In this document: positions 7,642-13,399 of the stretch, piece after piece
How the letters are laid out: each line of letters starts with the position of its first letter
Position numbering within the stretch: position 1 is the stretch's first letter
DNA from: Actinomycetota bacterium
GTDB lineage: Bacteria > Actinomycetota > Actinomycetes > JACCUZ01
Assembly: GCA_030841245.1 (NCBI GenBank)
Contig: JAVEDG010000009.1
Location: 1 to 14,368, forward strand
DNA length: 14,368 bases
Direction: 5' to 3'
Notes under the pieces: model-generated
What the model was told of the DNA's origin: nothing
The model's input: only the letters and a program-made list of their open reading frames with translations
Database searches by the model: none
Position numbers and translations under genes: made by a program

Positions 7642-7655
7642 TATTAGTCATGGCT
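7630..7655. promoter_or_regulatory. Palindromic operator, likely for the ArsR protein
   Basis: A perfect 12-bp palindrome ACTAATATTAGT (7637-7648) is centred between 7642 and 7643. Symmetric outer arms AGCCA (7630-7634) and TGGCT (7651-7655) extend it to 26 bp with 22 matching positions. It covers the -10 box, the start site and the start codon, as expected for autorepression by a dimeric winged-helix repressor. It is about 60 bp from the divergent esterase start. Confidence 0.6.
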
Positions 7656-7958
7656 GATGCAGCACGGGTGCTGACCGCGATGGCGGACCCGACCCGCCGA
7701 GCGGTGCTCGAGGGTCTCCGGTGGGGACCGCGCTCGGTCGGGGACCTCACGTCCGGGGTGCCGGTCTCGCAGTCGGCGGTGTCCCAGCACCTGCGCGTCC
7801 TGCGGGAGGCGGGCCTGGTGACCGAGCGGCGTGAGGGCAACCGGCGCGTCTACCGGGTGGACCTGGACGGGGTGACCGAGCTGCGGGCCTATCTCGACGG
7901 CTTCTGGGACGCGGCGCTGGCCGCGTTCAAGGACTTCGCGGAAGGAGCACAGTCATGA
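7650..7958 (+). CDS. ArsR-family winged-helix transcriptional regulator (102 aa)
   Basis: This is a DNA-binding repressor of the ArsR/SmtB fold. ARVLTAMADPTRRAVLEGL (5-23) is the signature first helix. VGDLTSGVPVSQSAVSQHLRVL (30-51) is the helix-turn-helix, with the recognition helix at about 42-52. GLVTERREGNRRVYRVD (55-71) is the wing. The metal-binding ELCVC-type motif is missing, so this is the non-metal subgroup usually paired with an SRPBCC/AHSA1 protein. A remnant of exactly such a gene overlaps its stop codon (ATGA at 7955). The start is fixed by the promoter, which puts initiation at about 7648. Likely autoregulated through the palindrome across its own start; the ligand is unknown. 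Confidence 0.9.
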   Translation: MADAARVLTAMADPTRRAVLEGLRWGPRSVGDLTSGVPVSQSAVSQHLRVLREAGLVTERREGNRRVYRVDLDGVTELRAYLDGFWDAALAAFKDFAEGAQS

Positions 7959-8127
7959 CCGCAGCCCAGCACCGTGACGGTGCGGCGCAGCCAGGAGGAC
8001 GCCTTCCGCATCTTCACCGAGCGGATCGGCGACTGGTGGCCGTTGCAGCAGTACGGCATCTACGAGGCAGAGACCGCCGGTGTCTTCTTCGCCGACGGTG
8101 TCGTCGTCGAGCGGTCGACGTCGGGGG
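7955..8127 (+). pseudogene. SRPBCC/AHSA1-type gene, frameshifted and 3'-truncated
   Basis: An ATG at 7955 overlaps the arsR stop and has AAGGAG upstream at 7942-7947, but its frame gives nonsense after about 4 codons. One base off, from 7974, the sequence reads MTVRRSQEDAFRIFTERIGD and then WWPLQQYGIYEAETAGVFFA. This is the N-terminal half of an SRPBCC protein of the kind encoded after ArsR regulators. Removing one C near 7964-7966 joins the two frames. Homology ends after VVERSTSG at about 8126, where the antisense 3' end of the radical SAM gene starts, so some two thirds of the domain is gone. Either a decayed gene or, for the frameshift only, a sequencing error; the truncation is real in this sequence. 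Confidence 0.72.
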
Positions 8128-10236
8128 TCAGACCAGGGTCAGCTGCTCCGCCGGCGGCGGCTTCGGGGGTGTGGTGGGGGAGCGGCCGGTGTTGCGCAGC
8201 GCCCGTTCGTGTCCGCTGCGACGCCACACCACCTGGTCGCGACCGACGCCGTGCCGGCGGGCCAGCTCCGTGACGCGCCGGCCGATGGCATCGGTGTAGG
8301 AGGAGGGCGCGTAGCTGCGAGTGCCGTACAGGGCGGAGTAGCGGGGGAGGAGGTCGGGCCGCTCGCGGCGCAGCCAGGCCTGCCACCACTCGCGGGCGCC
8401 CGGCCGCAGGTGCAGCACGATCGGGGAGACGAACGTCGCCCCCGATGCGGCGATGGCGGCCACCGTCTCGTCGAGCTGTTCGTCCGAGTCGGTGAGGAAC
8501 GGCAGGATCGGTGCCATCAGGACGCCGGTCGCGATGCCGGCGTCGGTCAACCGGCGTACGACGTCGAGCCGGCGCTCAGGGGGTGGCGCGCCCGGCTCTA
8601 CCTGGCCCCGCAGCTCCCGGTCGACCGACCCGACCGAGAGCGCGGCGGAGACATCGGTCACCTCGGCGGCCGTCCGCAGCAGGTCCAGGTCGCGCAGGAT
8701 GAGAGCGCTCTTGGTGAGGATCGAGAACGGGTTGGCCGCCTCGGTGAGCGCCGCGATGATCTCGCGCATCAGCTGGTAACGGCCCTCGAGACGCTGGTAG
8801 CAGTCGACGTTGGTGCCCATGGCCACGTGCTCGCCCCGCCAGGTCGGCCGCGCCAGCTCACGGCGCAGCACCTCGCCCACGTTGGTCTTCACGACGATCT
8901 GTGAGTCGAAGTCGTGGCCGGAGTCGAGGTCAAGGTACTCGTGCGTCTTGCGAGCGAAGCAGTTGTGGCTCACGACGCCGTTCGCGATGAAATCGCCGGT
9001 GCCGGTCGTCAGGTCGAACATGGGCATATCCAGGCCGAGGTCCTCGATCGAACGGATCCTCGTCTTGGTTCTCACCGCCATGCCCAGGAACGATCGCTTC
9101 CTCGTGGTCGCGACGTCGGTGATGGCGAAGAAGCGAAGCCGTTCGGTCGCTCCTCCGGTCAACCGGACTGTCCGGATGCCGTTTGCCAGGCCGGGGTCCT
9201 CGATGCGGTAGGCGAAGCCGAAGTGGTCCATCGCTTCGCAGGTGTGCTCGATGATCTCGCGGTCGGTGTTCGAGATGCGCAAGACGCCACGGGAGTGGCT
9301 TCCATCGGCATCGTGGATGCCGGCGAGGTAGCCCAGCTTCCACTGATCGTCGAGCTCGTCCGTCGTGGGCCATGCCACCAGCCGGCTGATCGTCTCGAAG
9401 TCCGCCTTGCGAGACGTCCTGATCGCCTCCATCGCTCGATGGACCTCTGGCGCGCTCAGGAAGGAGAACGACGTGGTCGCGACGCCGAAGGTTTCGAGGA
9501 AGTCGCGAGAGCGCGCGAGTGGCTCTGCATCAGTCAGGGCGAGCCTGAACCGATAGACGTCCGCGTTGGCTCGTCCCCCGCGGGTGTACGGGTAGCGCTT
9601 GAGGTTCGCGTCGCCGCGGATCATCCCCGTGAGGTAACCCCTGCGGTACTGCTCGTCATGTTTCGGCCCTTCGAACGAGGCACCGAAACCACGCAGCTGG
9701 TTTCTCGTGGTGAGTCGCGGGCGCTGCACAGCGCTCCAGCACGATCCCGAGAGCACATGCTTCCAGCCGCGGTCGGAGAGAAATCGATGATCCGGGCTGG
9801 CGACGATCGAGTTGCCGTTCTCGAGGGTCACGCGAACCGCTCTCCGGACCGATCGCCAGCTGTCACTAACCTCCGTCTCGACGTACCTCACCTGCCCGCG
9901 GACCCGCGTTGTGCCGTAGACGCGGTCCCCGGCTCGGATGTCTTGGATGGGTCGGGACCGGCCGTCGGCCATGAGCACCAACGTGTCCTCGGCCAGGCAA
10001 TAGGTGCACGCCATCGTGCAGCCCCGGTAGGGGTTGATGGTCCAGCGGAACGGCATCTGCGAGGCCTCTGGCACTTTGTTGAGGGCCGACCTCGCGGTGA
10101 CCTCGTGCACCGTGATGCCGCGGAACCCCGGGGTGTCGAACGTGCGGGTCACGGCGCCGCGGGGGAGCAGCGGCACCCGGCCCTCGGGGCCAGGGCCGCC
10201 ATCGTCGTCGCCCAGTCGCAACGCGTCCCAGCGCAT
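8128..10236 (-). CDS. Rv2578c-family radical SAM protein containing an intein (702 aa precursor)
   Basis: The host protein is a cytoplasmic radical SAM enzyme of the Rv2578c type, distantly like spore photoproduct lyase. Its reaction is unknown. The N-extein ends with FRWTINPYRGCTMACTY (63-79), giving cluster cysteines C73 and C77. The third cysteine of CxxxCxxC is C426, the first residue of the C-extein (CFARKTHEYLDLDSGHDFD). Further family marks are GEHVAMGTNVDCYQRLEGRY, NPFSILTKSALILRDLDLL, GVLMAPILPFLTD and LHLRPGAREWW. Splicing would leave 356 residues. The ATG at 10236 gives the family start MRWD. A GTG at 10242 would add two residues, but TAATAG at 10242-10247 then falls at the right distance for leaderless initiation at 10236. 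An SOS-type box overlaps the promoter. The gene abuts the truncated SRPBCC remnant at its 3' end. Confidence 0.92.
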   Translation of the reverse strand: MRWDALRLGDDDGGPGPEGRVPLLPRGAVTRTFDTPGFRGITVHEVTARSALNKVPEASQMPFRWTINPYRGCTMACTYCLAEDTLVLMADGRSRPIQDIRAGDRVYGTTRVRGQVRYVETEVSDSWRSVRRAVRVTLENGNSIVASPDHRFLSDRGWKHVLSGSCWSAVQRPRLTTRNQLRGFGASFEGPKHDEQYRRGYLTGMIRGDANLKRYPYTRGGRANADVYRFRLALTDAEPLARSRDFLETFGVATTSFSFLSAPEVHRAMEAIRTSRKADFETISRLVAWPTTDELDDQWKLGYLAGIHDADGSHSRGVLRISNTDREIIEHTCEAMDHFGFAYRIEDPGLANGIRTVRLTGGATERLRFFAITDVATTRKRSFLGMAVRTKTRIRSIEDLGLDMPMFDLTTGTGDFIANGVVSHNCFARKTHEYLDLDSGHDFDSQIVVKTNVGEVLRRELARPTWRGEHVAMGTNVDCYQRLEGRYQLMREIIAALTEAANPFSILTKSALILRDLDLLRTAAEVTDVSAALSVGSVDRELRGQVEPGAPPPERRLDVVRRLTDAGIATGVLMAPILPFLTDSDEQLDETVAAIAASGATFVSPIVLHLRPGAREWWQAWLRRERPDLLPRYSALYGTRSYAPSSYTDAIGRRVTELARRHGVGRDQVVWRRSGHERALRNTGRSPTTPPKPPPAEQLTLV
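8962..9999 (-). mobile_element. Intein with LAGLIDADG homing endonuclease (346 aa)
   Basis: The intein is in frame inside the radical SAM gene at precursor residues 80-425. It starts CLAEDTLVLMADGR (block A, nucleophile C80). Block B reads NSIVASPDHRF, with H150 in the T/S-x-x-H motif. Block F/G reads MFDLTTGTGDFIANGVVSHN, with penultimate H424 and terminal N425, followed by Cys +1 (C426). All splicing residues are present. The endonuclease has two LAGLIDADG helices, GYLTGMIRGDAN (200-211) and GYLAGIHDADGS (302-313). Their catalytic acids D209 and D311 are both intact, so both splicing and homing may be active. By eye its base composition is less GC-rich than the flanking extein. The insertion point is the conserved cluster motif, a typical intein site. 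Confidence 0.93.
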
Positions 10237-10241
10237 GCCCA

Positions 10242-10247
10242 CTATTA
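10242..10247 (-). promoter_or_regulatory. Candidate -10 box of the radical SAM gene
   Basis: TAATAG on the minus strand ends 5 nt before the ATG at 10236, consistent with leaderless transcription. No Shine-Dalgarno sequence is present. A weak TTCACC-like -35 lies upstream, with about 19 bp of spacer that includes the SOS box. Confidence 0.45.
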
Positions 10248-10259
10248 GAACATATGTTC
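10248..10259. promoter_or_regulatory. LexA (SOS/Cheo-type) operator
   Basis: GAAC-ATAT-GTTC is a perfect 12-bp palindrome. On the minus strand it reads CGAACATATGTTCT, matching the Gram-positive LexA consensus CGAACRNRYGTTYC at all but the last base. It is placed between the candidate -35 and -10 of the radical SAM gene. A third half-site GAAC (10260-10263 region) follows directly, making GTTCGAAC overlap the first box. I recall LexA boxes at the mycobacterial Rv2578c/linB locus; I could not check this. Confidence 0.7.
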
Positions 10260-10342
10260 GAACAGAGGTGAATGGAGTGAGTCAAACTTCCTGCAGGGGG
10301 TGGCCTTTGGCGGACCCGTCACCTTGACCGGGAGGTCCTGAC

Positions 10343-10730
10343 ATGACCAGCAAGTTCACCGAGCTTGCGATCGACTGTGCCGATCCCAAGGGTCTCGCCC
10401 GGTTCTGGTGCTCGGTCCTTGACTACGTGGTGCAGGACGAGGACGACGGAACTGTCACGATTGGCTTCCCCGATGGTGCCTGACGGCAAGAACCAGATCG
10501 GGCCGGTGCCACCGACGTTGACCTTCGCGCCCGTGCCCGAGGGCAAGACCGTCAAGAACAGGCTTCACCTCGACATCAACCCGACCGACAGGGAGCAGGA
10601 CGAACAGGTCCGTCGCCTGCTCGACCTACGTGCTCGACACGCCGGCGTCGGCCAGGGCGATGCGAGCTGGGTCGTACTCGCCGACCCGGAGGGGAACGAG
10701 TTCTGCGTCCTTGCGGGCCGCCGCCCCTGA
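10343..10730 (+). pseudogene. VOC/glyoxalase-like gene broken by a one-base frameshift
   Basis: GGAGGT (10331-10336) lies 6 nt before an ATG at 10343. The frame reads MTSKFTELAIDCADPKGLAR, then FWCSVLDYVVQDEDDGTVTI and GFPDGA, and stops at 10481-10483. The +1 frame continues without a gap as PDGKNQIGPVPPTLTFAPVP, then KTVKNRLHLDINPTDREQDE and finally WVVLADPEGNEFCVLAGRRP to 10730. Total length is 388 nt, one base more than 129 codons, so a single inserted base near 10473-10482 explains the break. The repaired product (128 aa) would be a one-domain VOC superfamily protein of the same type as the intact gene at 11809-12189. It is either a recent pseudogene or a sequencing error. Confidence 0.8.
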
Positions 10731-10744
10731 TCGGAGGCGCACAC

Positions 10745-10760
10745 CGACCGTCGACGGTCG
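10745..10760. terminator. Palindromic hairpin between convergent genes
   Basis: CGACCGTCGACGGTCG is a perfect 16-bp palindrome (6-bp stem, TCGA loop) filling most of the 30-bp gap between the VOC pseudogene stop and the YihY stop. The position suits a bidirectional terminator. There is no T-run. Confidence 0.45.
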
Positions 10761-11759
10761 TCAGCGCGGTCCGGGGTCGCCGGGCATCGAGTCAGCCTTC
10801 ACCGCGCCGCGCCGGCCCATCGGCAGCGGGTCACCCGTGGTGGTGTCCAGCGCCGTCTGCTGCTCGGTCTCGGCGTTGATCTCGGCGCCGAGCAGCACGA
10901 CGTAGTTGGTGATCCAGAGCCAGAGGAGCAGGACCACGACGCCGGCCAGGCTGCCGTACGTCTTGCCGTACGACGAGAAGTGCTCGACGTACAGCGAGAA
11001 CCCGATCGAGGCGATCACCCACAGGATCGTGGCGGTGACCGCACCGACCGACACCCAGCGCATCCGGGGGGCGTCACGGTCCGGCGCGACCCGGTAGAGG
11101 ACCGCCAACGCGACCATCATCGCGACGACCAGGCCCACCCAGCGGACCGCCTGGACGGCCACCTGGGCGATCGCCGGCAGGCCCAGCGAGCCCAGGACGG
11201 CGGGCAGCACGGCGACCAGGCCGATCGCCACCACGGTGAAGACGATCGCGCCGAGCGTCAGCAGGAGGGCCAGCCCCTTGCGCTTGACGATGTTGCGATC
11301 CTCGTCCTCGTCGTACGTGATGTTGACGGCGGTGATCAGGTTGCCCATCCCGCCGGAGGCGCTCCACAGCGCGACGAGCAGGGCGATGAGCAGGCCGATC
11401 CCGAGCGACTGCTGGTCGGTGCGGGTCAGGCTGTGCATCTGCTGTACGAGCAGCTGGCGGGCCGAGCTCGGCAGCGCCGAGCCGACCTGGTCGACCTGCG
11501 AGCTGACCTGGGAGGGACTGGCGACCAGGCCGTAGAGCAGCACCGTGGCGATGAGCGTCGGCACGATCGACAGGAACGCATAGAACGCGACGCCGGCGGC
11601 GATCAGCGGCACCTGGTCGGACTTGGCCTCCCGCCAGGACCGGCGCAGGATCTGCCACCAGCCGCGGCGCGGTATCTCGCGCGGGCGGCGCGCGTCCGCG
11701 CCGGGCACGTCGTACGTCGGGCCACCGCGCGCGGTGGTGTCGGTCCTTTCACGGCTCAT
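10761..11759 (-). CDS. YihY/BrkB-family integral membrane protein (332 aa)
   Basis: The protein has a polar N-terminus of about 50 residues, then six hydrophobic segments near 51-79, 119-141, 162-190, 201-224, 236-257 and 268-292. The family hallmarks are ALIAxGVAFYAFLSIVPTLI-like sequence at 51-70, SASGGMGNLITAVNITYDEDEDRN at 133-156 and YGSLAGVVVLLLWLWITNYVVLLGAEINAE at 268-297. Function in this family is uncertain; it was once misannotated as ribonuclease BN. The tail after 300 is polar and probably cytoplasmic. No clear ribosome site precedes the ATG at 11759. It follows the VOC gene by 49 bp on the same strand, so co-transcription is possible, though a hairpin sits between. Confidence 0.88.
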   Translation of the reverse strand: MSRERTDTTARGGPTYDVPGADARRPREIPRRGWWQILRRSWREAKSDQVPLIAAGVAFYAFLSIVPTLIATVLLYGLVASPSQVSSQVDQVGSALPSSARQLLVQQMHSLTRTDQQSLGIGLLIALLVALWSASGGMGNLITAVNITYDEDEDRNIVKRKGLALLLTLGAIVFTVVAIGLVAVLPAVLGSLGLPAIAQVAVQAVRWVGLVVAMMVALAVLYRVAPDRDAPRMRWVSVGAVTATILWVIASIGFSLYVEHFSSYGKTYGSLAGVVVLLLWLWITNYVVLLGAEINAETEQQTALDTTTGDPLPMGRRGAVKADSMPGDPGPR

Positions 11760-11776
11760 GACGTGGTGGTGACCGC

Positions 11777-11798
11777 CTGAGGCCGAAGGAAACCTCAG
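11777..11798. terminator. Hairpin between VOC and YihY genes
   Basis: CTGAGG (11777-11782) and CCTCAG (11793-11798) enclose a 10-nt loop, just after the VOC stop in the minus direction. It is a weak stem, and could be a partial terminator or nothing. Confidence 0.3.
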
Positions 11799-11808
11799 CC
11801 GGCCGCCG

Positions 11809-12189
11809 TCACGACGGACCGCCGTCGACCGGTGCCGCCCAGCCGGGCCGCGGGATGAGGCAGAACGGGTGTCCCGCCGGGTCGGCGTAGACGTGGTGGC
11901 CGCCCAGCGGCCGGGCCCCCAGCGACCGCACCTCGGCGTCGGCCGCGTCGAGGTCGTCCACCATCACATCCAGGTGCATCTGCTGCGGCACGTCGGGGTC
12001 GGGCCAGGTCGGTGGCCGCTGGCCCGGCGCCAGCTGGAAGCCGAGGCCCGAGCTCGCGTCGTCGGCCGCGACGACGACGAAGTCGTCGCTGCGGTACGTC
12101 ACGGGCTGTCCGAGCAGCCTGGACCAGAAGCTCGCCTCGGCCTCGAGGTCGGCGGCATCGATGATCAGGTGGTGCAGGCGTCCGGTCAC
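11809..12189 (-). CDS. VOC-family (glyoxalase-like) protein (126 aa)
   Basis: This is a single-domain vicinal-oxygen-chelate protein with two beta-alpha-beta-beta-beta modules. LHHLIIDAADLEAEASFWSRLLG lies at 5-27, QQMHLDVMVDDLDAADAEVRSLGA at 69-92 and YADPAGHPFCLIPRP at 101-115. These match the Glyoxalase_6-type group common in actinomycetes, whose substrates are mostly unknown. Metal-site candidates are H6, H72 and the acid of the DPAGHPF strand, but I cannot assign them firmly. The start is GTG at 12189 with AAAGGG a few bases upstream. It is the intact paralogue of the broken gene at 10343-10730. Confidence 0.88.
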   Translation of the reverse strand: MTGRLHHLIIDAADLEAEASFWSRLLGQPVTYRSDDFVVVAADDASSGLGFQLAPGQRPPTWPDPDVPQQMHLDVMVDDLDAADAEVRSLGARPLGGHHVYADPAGHPFCLIPRPGWAAPVDGGPS

Positions 12190-12218
12190 AGGCCCTTTCT
12201 AGCGTGCTGCGGGGGACC

Positions 12219-12233
12219 CGGGGCATTGCCCCG
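12219..12233. other. Stable GC hairpin upstream of the VOC gene
   Basis: CGGGGC (12219-12224), loop ATT, GCCCCG (12228-12233). It is 30 bp upstream of the VOC start and has no T-run, so its role is unclear. Confidence 0.3.
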
Positions 12234-12243
12234 CGCGAGCGTA

Positions 12244-12264
12244 GATTGACATAATGTCCATTAT
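12244..12264. promoter_or_regulatory. Candidate promoter/operator with nested palindromes
   Basis: TTGACA lies at 12246-12251. GACATAATGTC (12248-12258) is an 11-bp palindrome about a central A. ATAATG-TC-CATTAT (12251-12264) is a second, overlapping inverted repeat. CATAAT (12250-12255) could be a -10 with TTGCCC (12226-12231) as -35 at 18 bp. The first 20 bases match 17 of 20 with the arsR promoter at 7611-7630. An ATG at 12271 opens only 9 codons before TGA (12298-12300). The region 12190-12447 otherwise holds no gene I can support. Confidence 0.4.
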
Positions 12265-12447
12265 CGGCGCATGGCGTCGTCAGCTGCATCGGAAGGCTGA
12301 CCGTTGTCGCCGCGTCCTGGACATCCGACCGTCGCGAAACCCCTTTGCCTGGTTACTTCGGAGTAGCGTCACGAGTGCATGGGGATGTGCACGGTGACCG
12401 CCCCGGACCCAGGCGCTCGTTGCGCCAGAGGTCTGGAGAAGATCGCG

Positions 12448-12774
12448 ATGGCTGAGCAGAGGTCCAAACCACCGGGCCGAGACCTGGCCAGCGGCGGTGC
12501 GCTTTCGCTCGTCGTGGAGCGGGACGTCCTCGATGTCGAGGTACCCGGTGGGCGGCTGGGCCGCATTCTGCACGATGCGGACGAACGTGACCGGGTGGCG
12601 GAGCACCGTGACCGGGTGGCGGAGCGCCGTGAGTTCGGGACCGAAGGGCCAGCCCCGATCCTCACCGGTGACCCGGGGGCGGTCGACCGGCTGTGGGCCG
12701 GACGCGATCGTGACGCGGCGGCCGGAGACCGCGCCGCCCTGGTCTCGATGCTGCACCAGCGCGACGGCACCTGA
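12448..12774 (+). CDS. Small RD-repeat protein (108 aa), unknown function
   Basis: The product is a short, charged, mostly helical protein. Residues 44-62 read DADERDRVAEHRDRVAERR, and DRLWAGRDRDAAAGDRAALV follows at 80-99. This is the arginine/aspartate R-D-x-x-A pattern common in actinomycete signalling and hypothetical proteins. The N-terminal part has strand-like SLVVERDVLDVEVPGGRLGRIL (20-41). No catalytic motif is seen. I chose the ATG at 12448 because GGAGAA lies 7 nt upstream; in-frame ATGs at 12379 and 12385 would add about 20 residues but lack a ribosome site. The opposite strand is also open (12280-12909), but that product has no recognisable feature, while this frame has the repeat pattern and a ribosome site. 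Confidence 0.6.
   Translation: MAEQRSKPPGRDLASGGALSLVVERDVLDVEVPGGRLGRILHDADERDRVAEHRDRVAERREFGTEGPAPILTGDPGAVDRLWAGRDRDAAAGDRAALVSMLHQRDGT
12586..12627 (+). repeat. Two tandem 21-bp copies within the RD-repeat gene
   Basis: The unit at 12586-12606 and the next at 12607-12627 differ at one base (20 of 21 identical). They encode RDRVAEH and RDRVAER. A third copy begins with CGTGA at 12628 and then diverges. A recent in-frame duplication by slippage is likely. Confidence 0.85.
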
Positions 12775-12901
12775 GACGCGGCTCGTGAGCGGGTGACGCG
12801 GCCCTCGCCTGCGTGAAGCTCCTGGCGCCGGTGGACTCAGGTTGGTAAAGAACTCTGCGATCCGGCGGCGTGCTCCCGGCTGACTCGGCAGGCTTGGCGA
12901 C

Positions 12902-13192
12902 ATGGTCACCGCGATCTCGTTCCTCGTGGCGCTCGCCGTCGTGGCGGCGATGGTGACCGTGCTGGTCTGGACGTACGGCCGGAGCGTCGCCCCGGTCGAG
13001 GCGCCGGTGCGTGTCCCGCGGCAGCGCCGGGGCCGCCGCGGCGCCCGGCTGGGGCCTGACCCCCTGACCGACGAGATGGTCAGCCGAGGCGGGCTGGGCG
13101 TCTCGGCCGCGGGATACCACCGGTACGTCGAGCGCGGGCTGGACCGGCTGGCCGACTACCTGGCCGAGGACCCGGCGGAGCCGGCTTCCTGA
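12902..13192 (+). CDS. Small single-pass membrane protein (96 aa), unknown function
   Basis: A hydrophobic segment at residues 4-24 is followed by a basic stretch (VPRQRRGRRGARL, 38-50), so the chain is probably anchored with the basic part in the cytoplasm. The C-terminal part (58-90) is acidic-amphipathic: EMVSRGGLGVSAAGYHRYVE and then GLDRLADYLAED. I recognise no family. There is no clear ribosome site before the ATG. Length and codon pattern favour a real gene, but this is less certain than its neighbours. Confidence 0.6.
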   Translation: MVTAISFLVALAVVAAMVTVLVWTYGRSVAPVEAPVRVPRQRRGRRGARLGPDPLTDEMVSRGGLGVSAAGYHRYVERGLDRLADYLAEDPAEPAS

Positions 13193-13198
13193 GCCGGC
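13180..13198. terminator. Hairpin overlapping the stop of the small membrane gene
   Basis: GCCGGC at 13180-13185 can pair with GCCGGC at 13193-13198 (self-complementary), enclosing 7 nt that contain the stop codon. GC-rich, no T-run. The rest of the gap to 13399 shows only a weak GTGAAC (13332-13337) / TACGTT (13354-13359) promoter candidate for the next gene. Confidence 0.25.
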
Positions 13199-13399
13199 CG
13201 CCTCAGCCACGACCGCCGACGTCGCCCCTCCCCTCCCCCAGCCCATGATCAACTTCTGGCTCAACCCGGCGGCACAACGCTCCCCGGCGGGCTGATCCCG
13301 GATCGGCCGACACAACCGGTCAACATGTGCCGTGAACGGGCCGATGCCTCAGGTACGTTGCCAAAGCCAACCCGTCGTCTTCCCCTGGAGTACTCGCTC

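Noticed and set aside
7974..8273. 99-aa protein starting at GTG 7974 as an intact gene
   Set aside because: Only the first half resembles SRPBCC. The rest is antisense of the radical SAM gene, and the ribosome site belongs to the ATG at 7955.
8914..10248. 444-aa plus-strand frame opposite the intein-containing gene
   Set aside because: The minus-strand frame shows full radical SAM and intein motifs; this one has none.
12280..12909. 209-aa minus-strand frame opposite the RD-repeat gene
   Set aside because: No domain or ribosome site seen, and it overlaps two plausible plus-strand genes.
13240..13260. Motif CATGATCAACTTCTGG in the gap before the coiled-coil gene
   Set aside because: It might be a dispersed intergenic motif, but only one copy is in the window, so it cannot be supported here.
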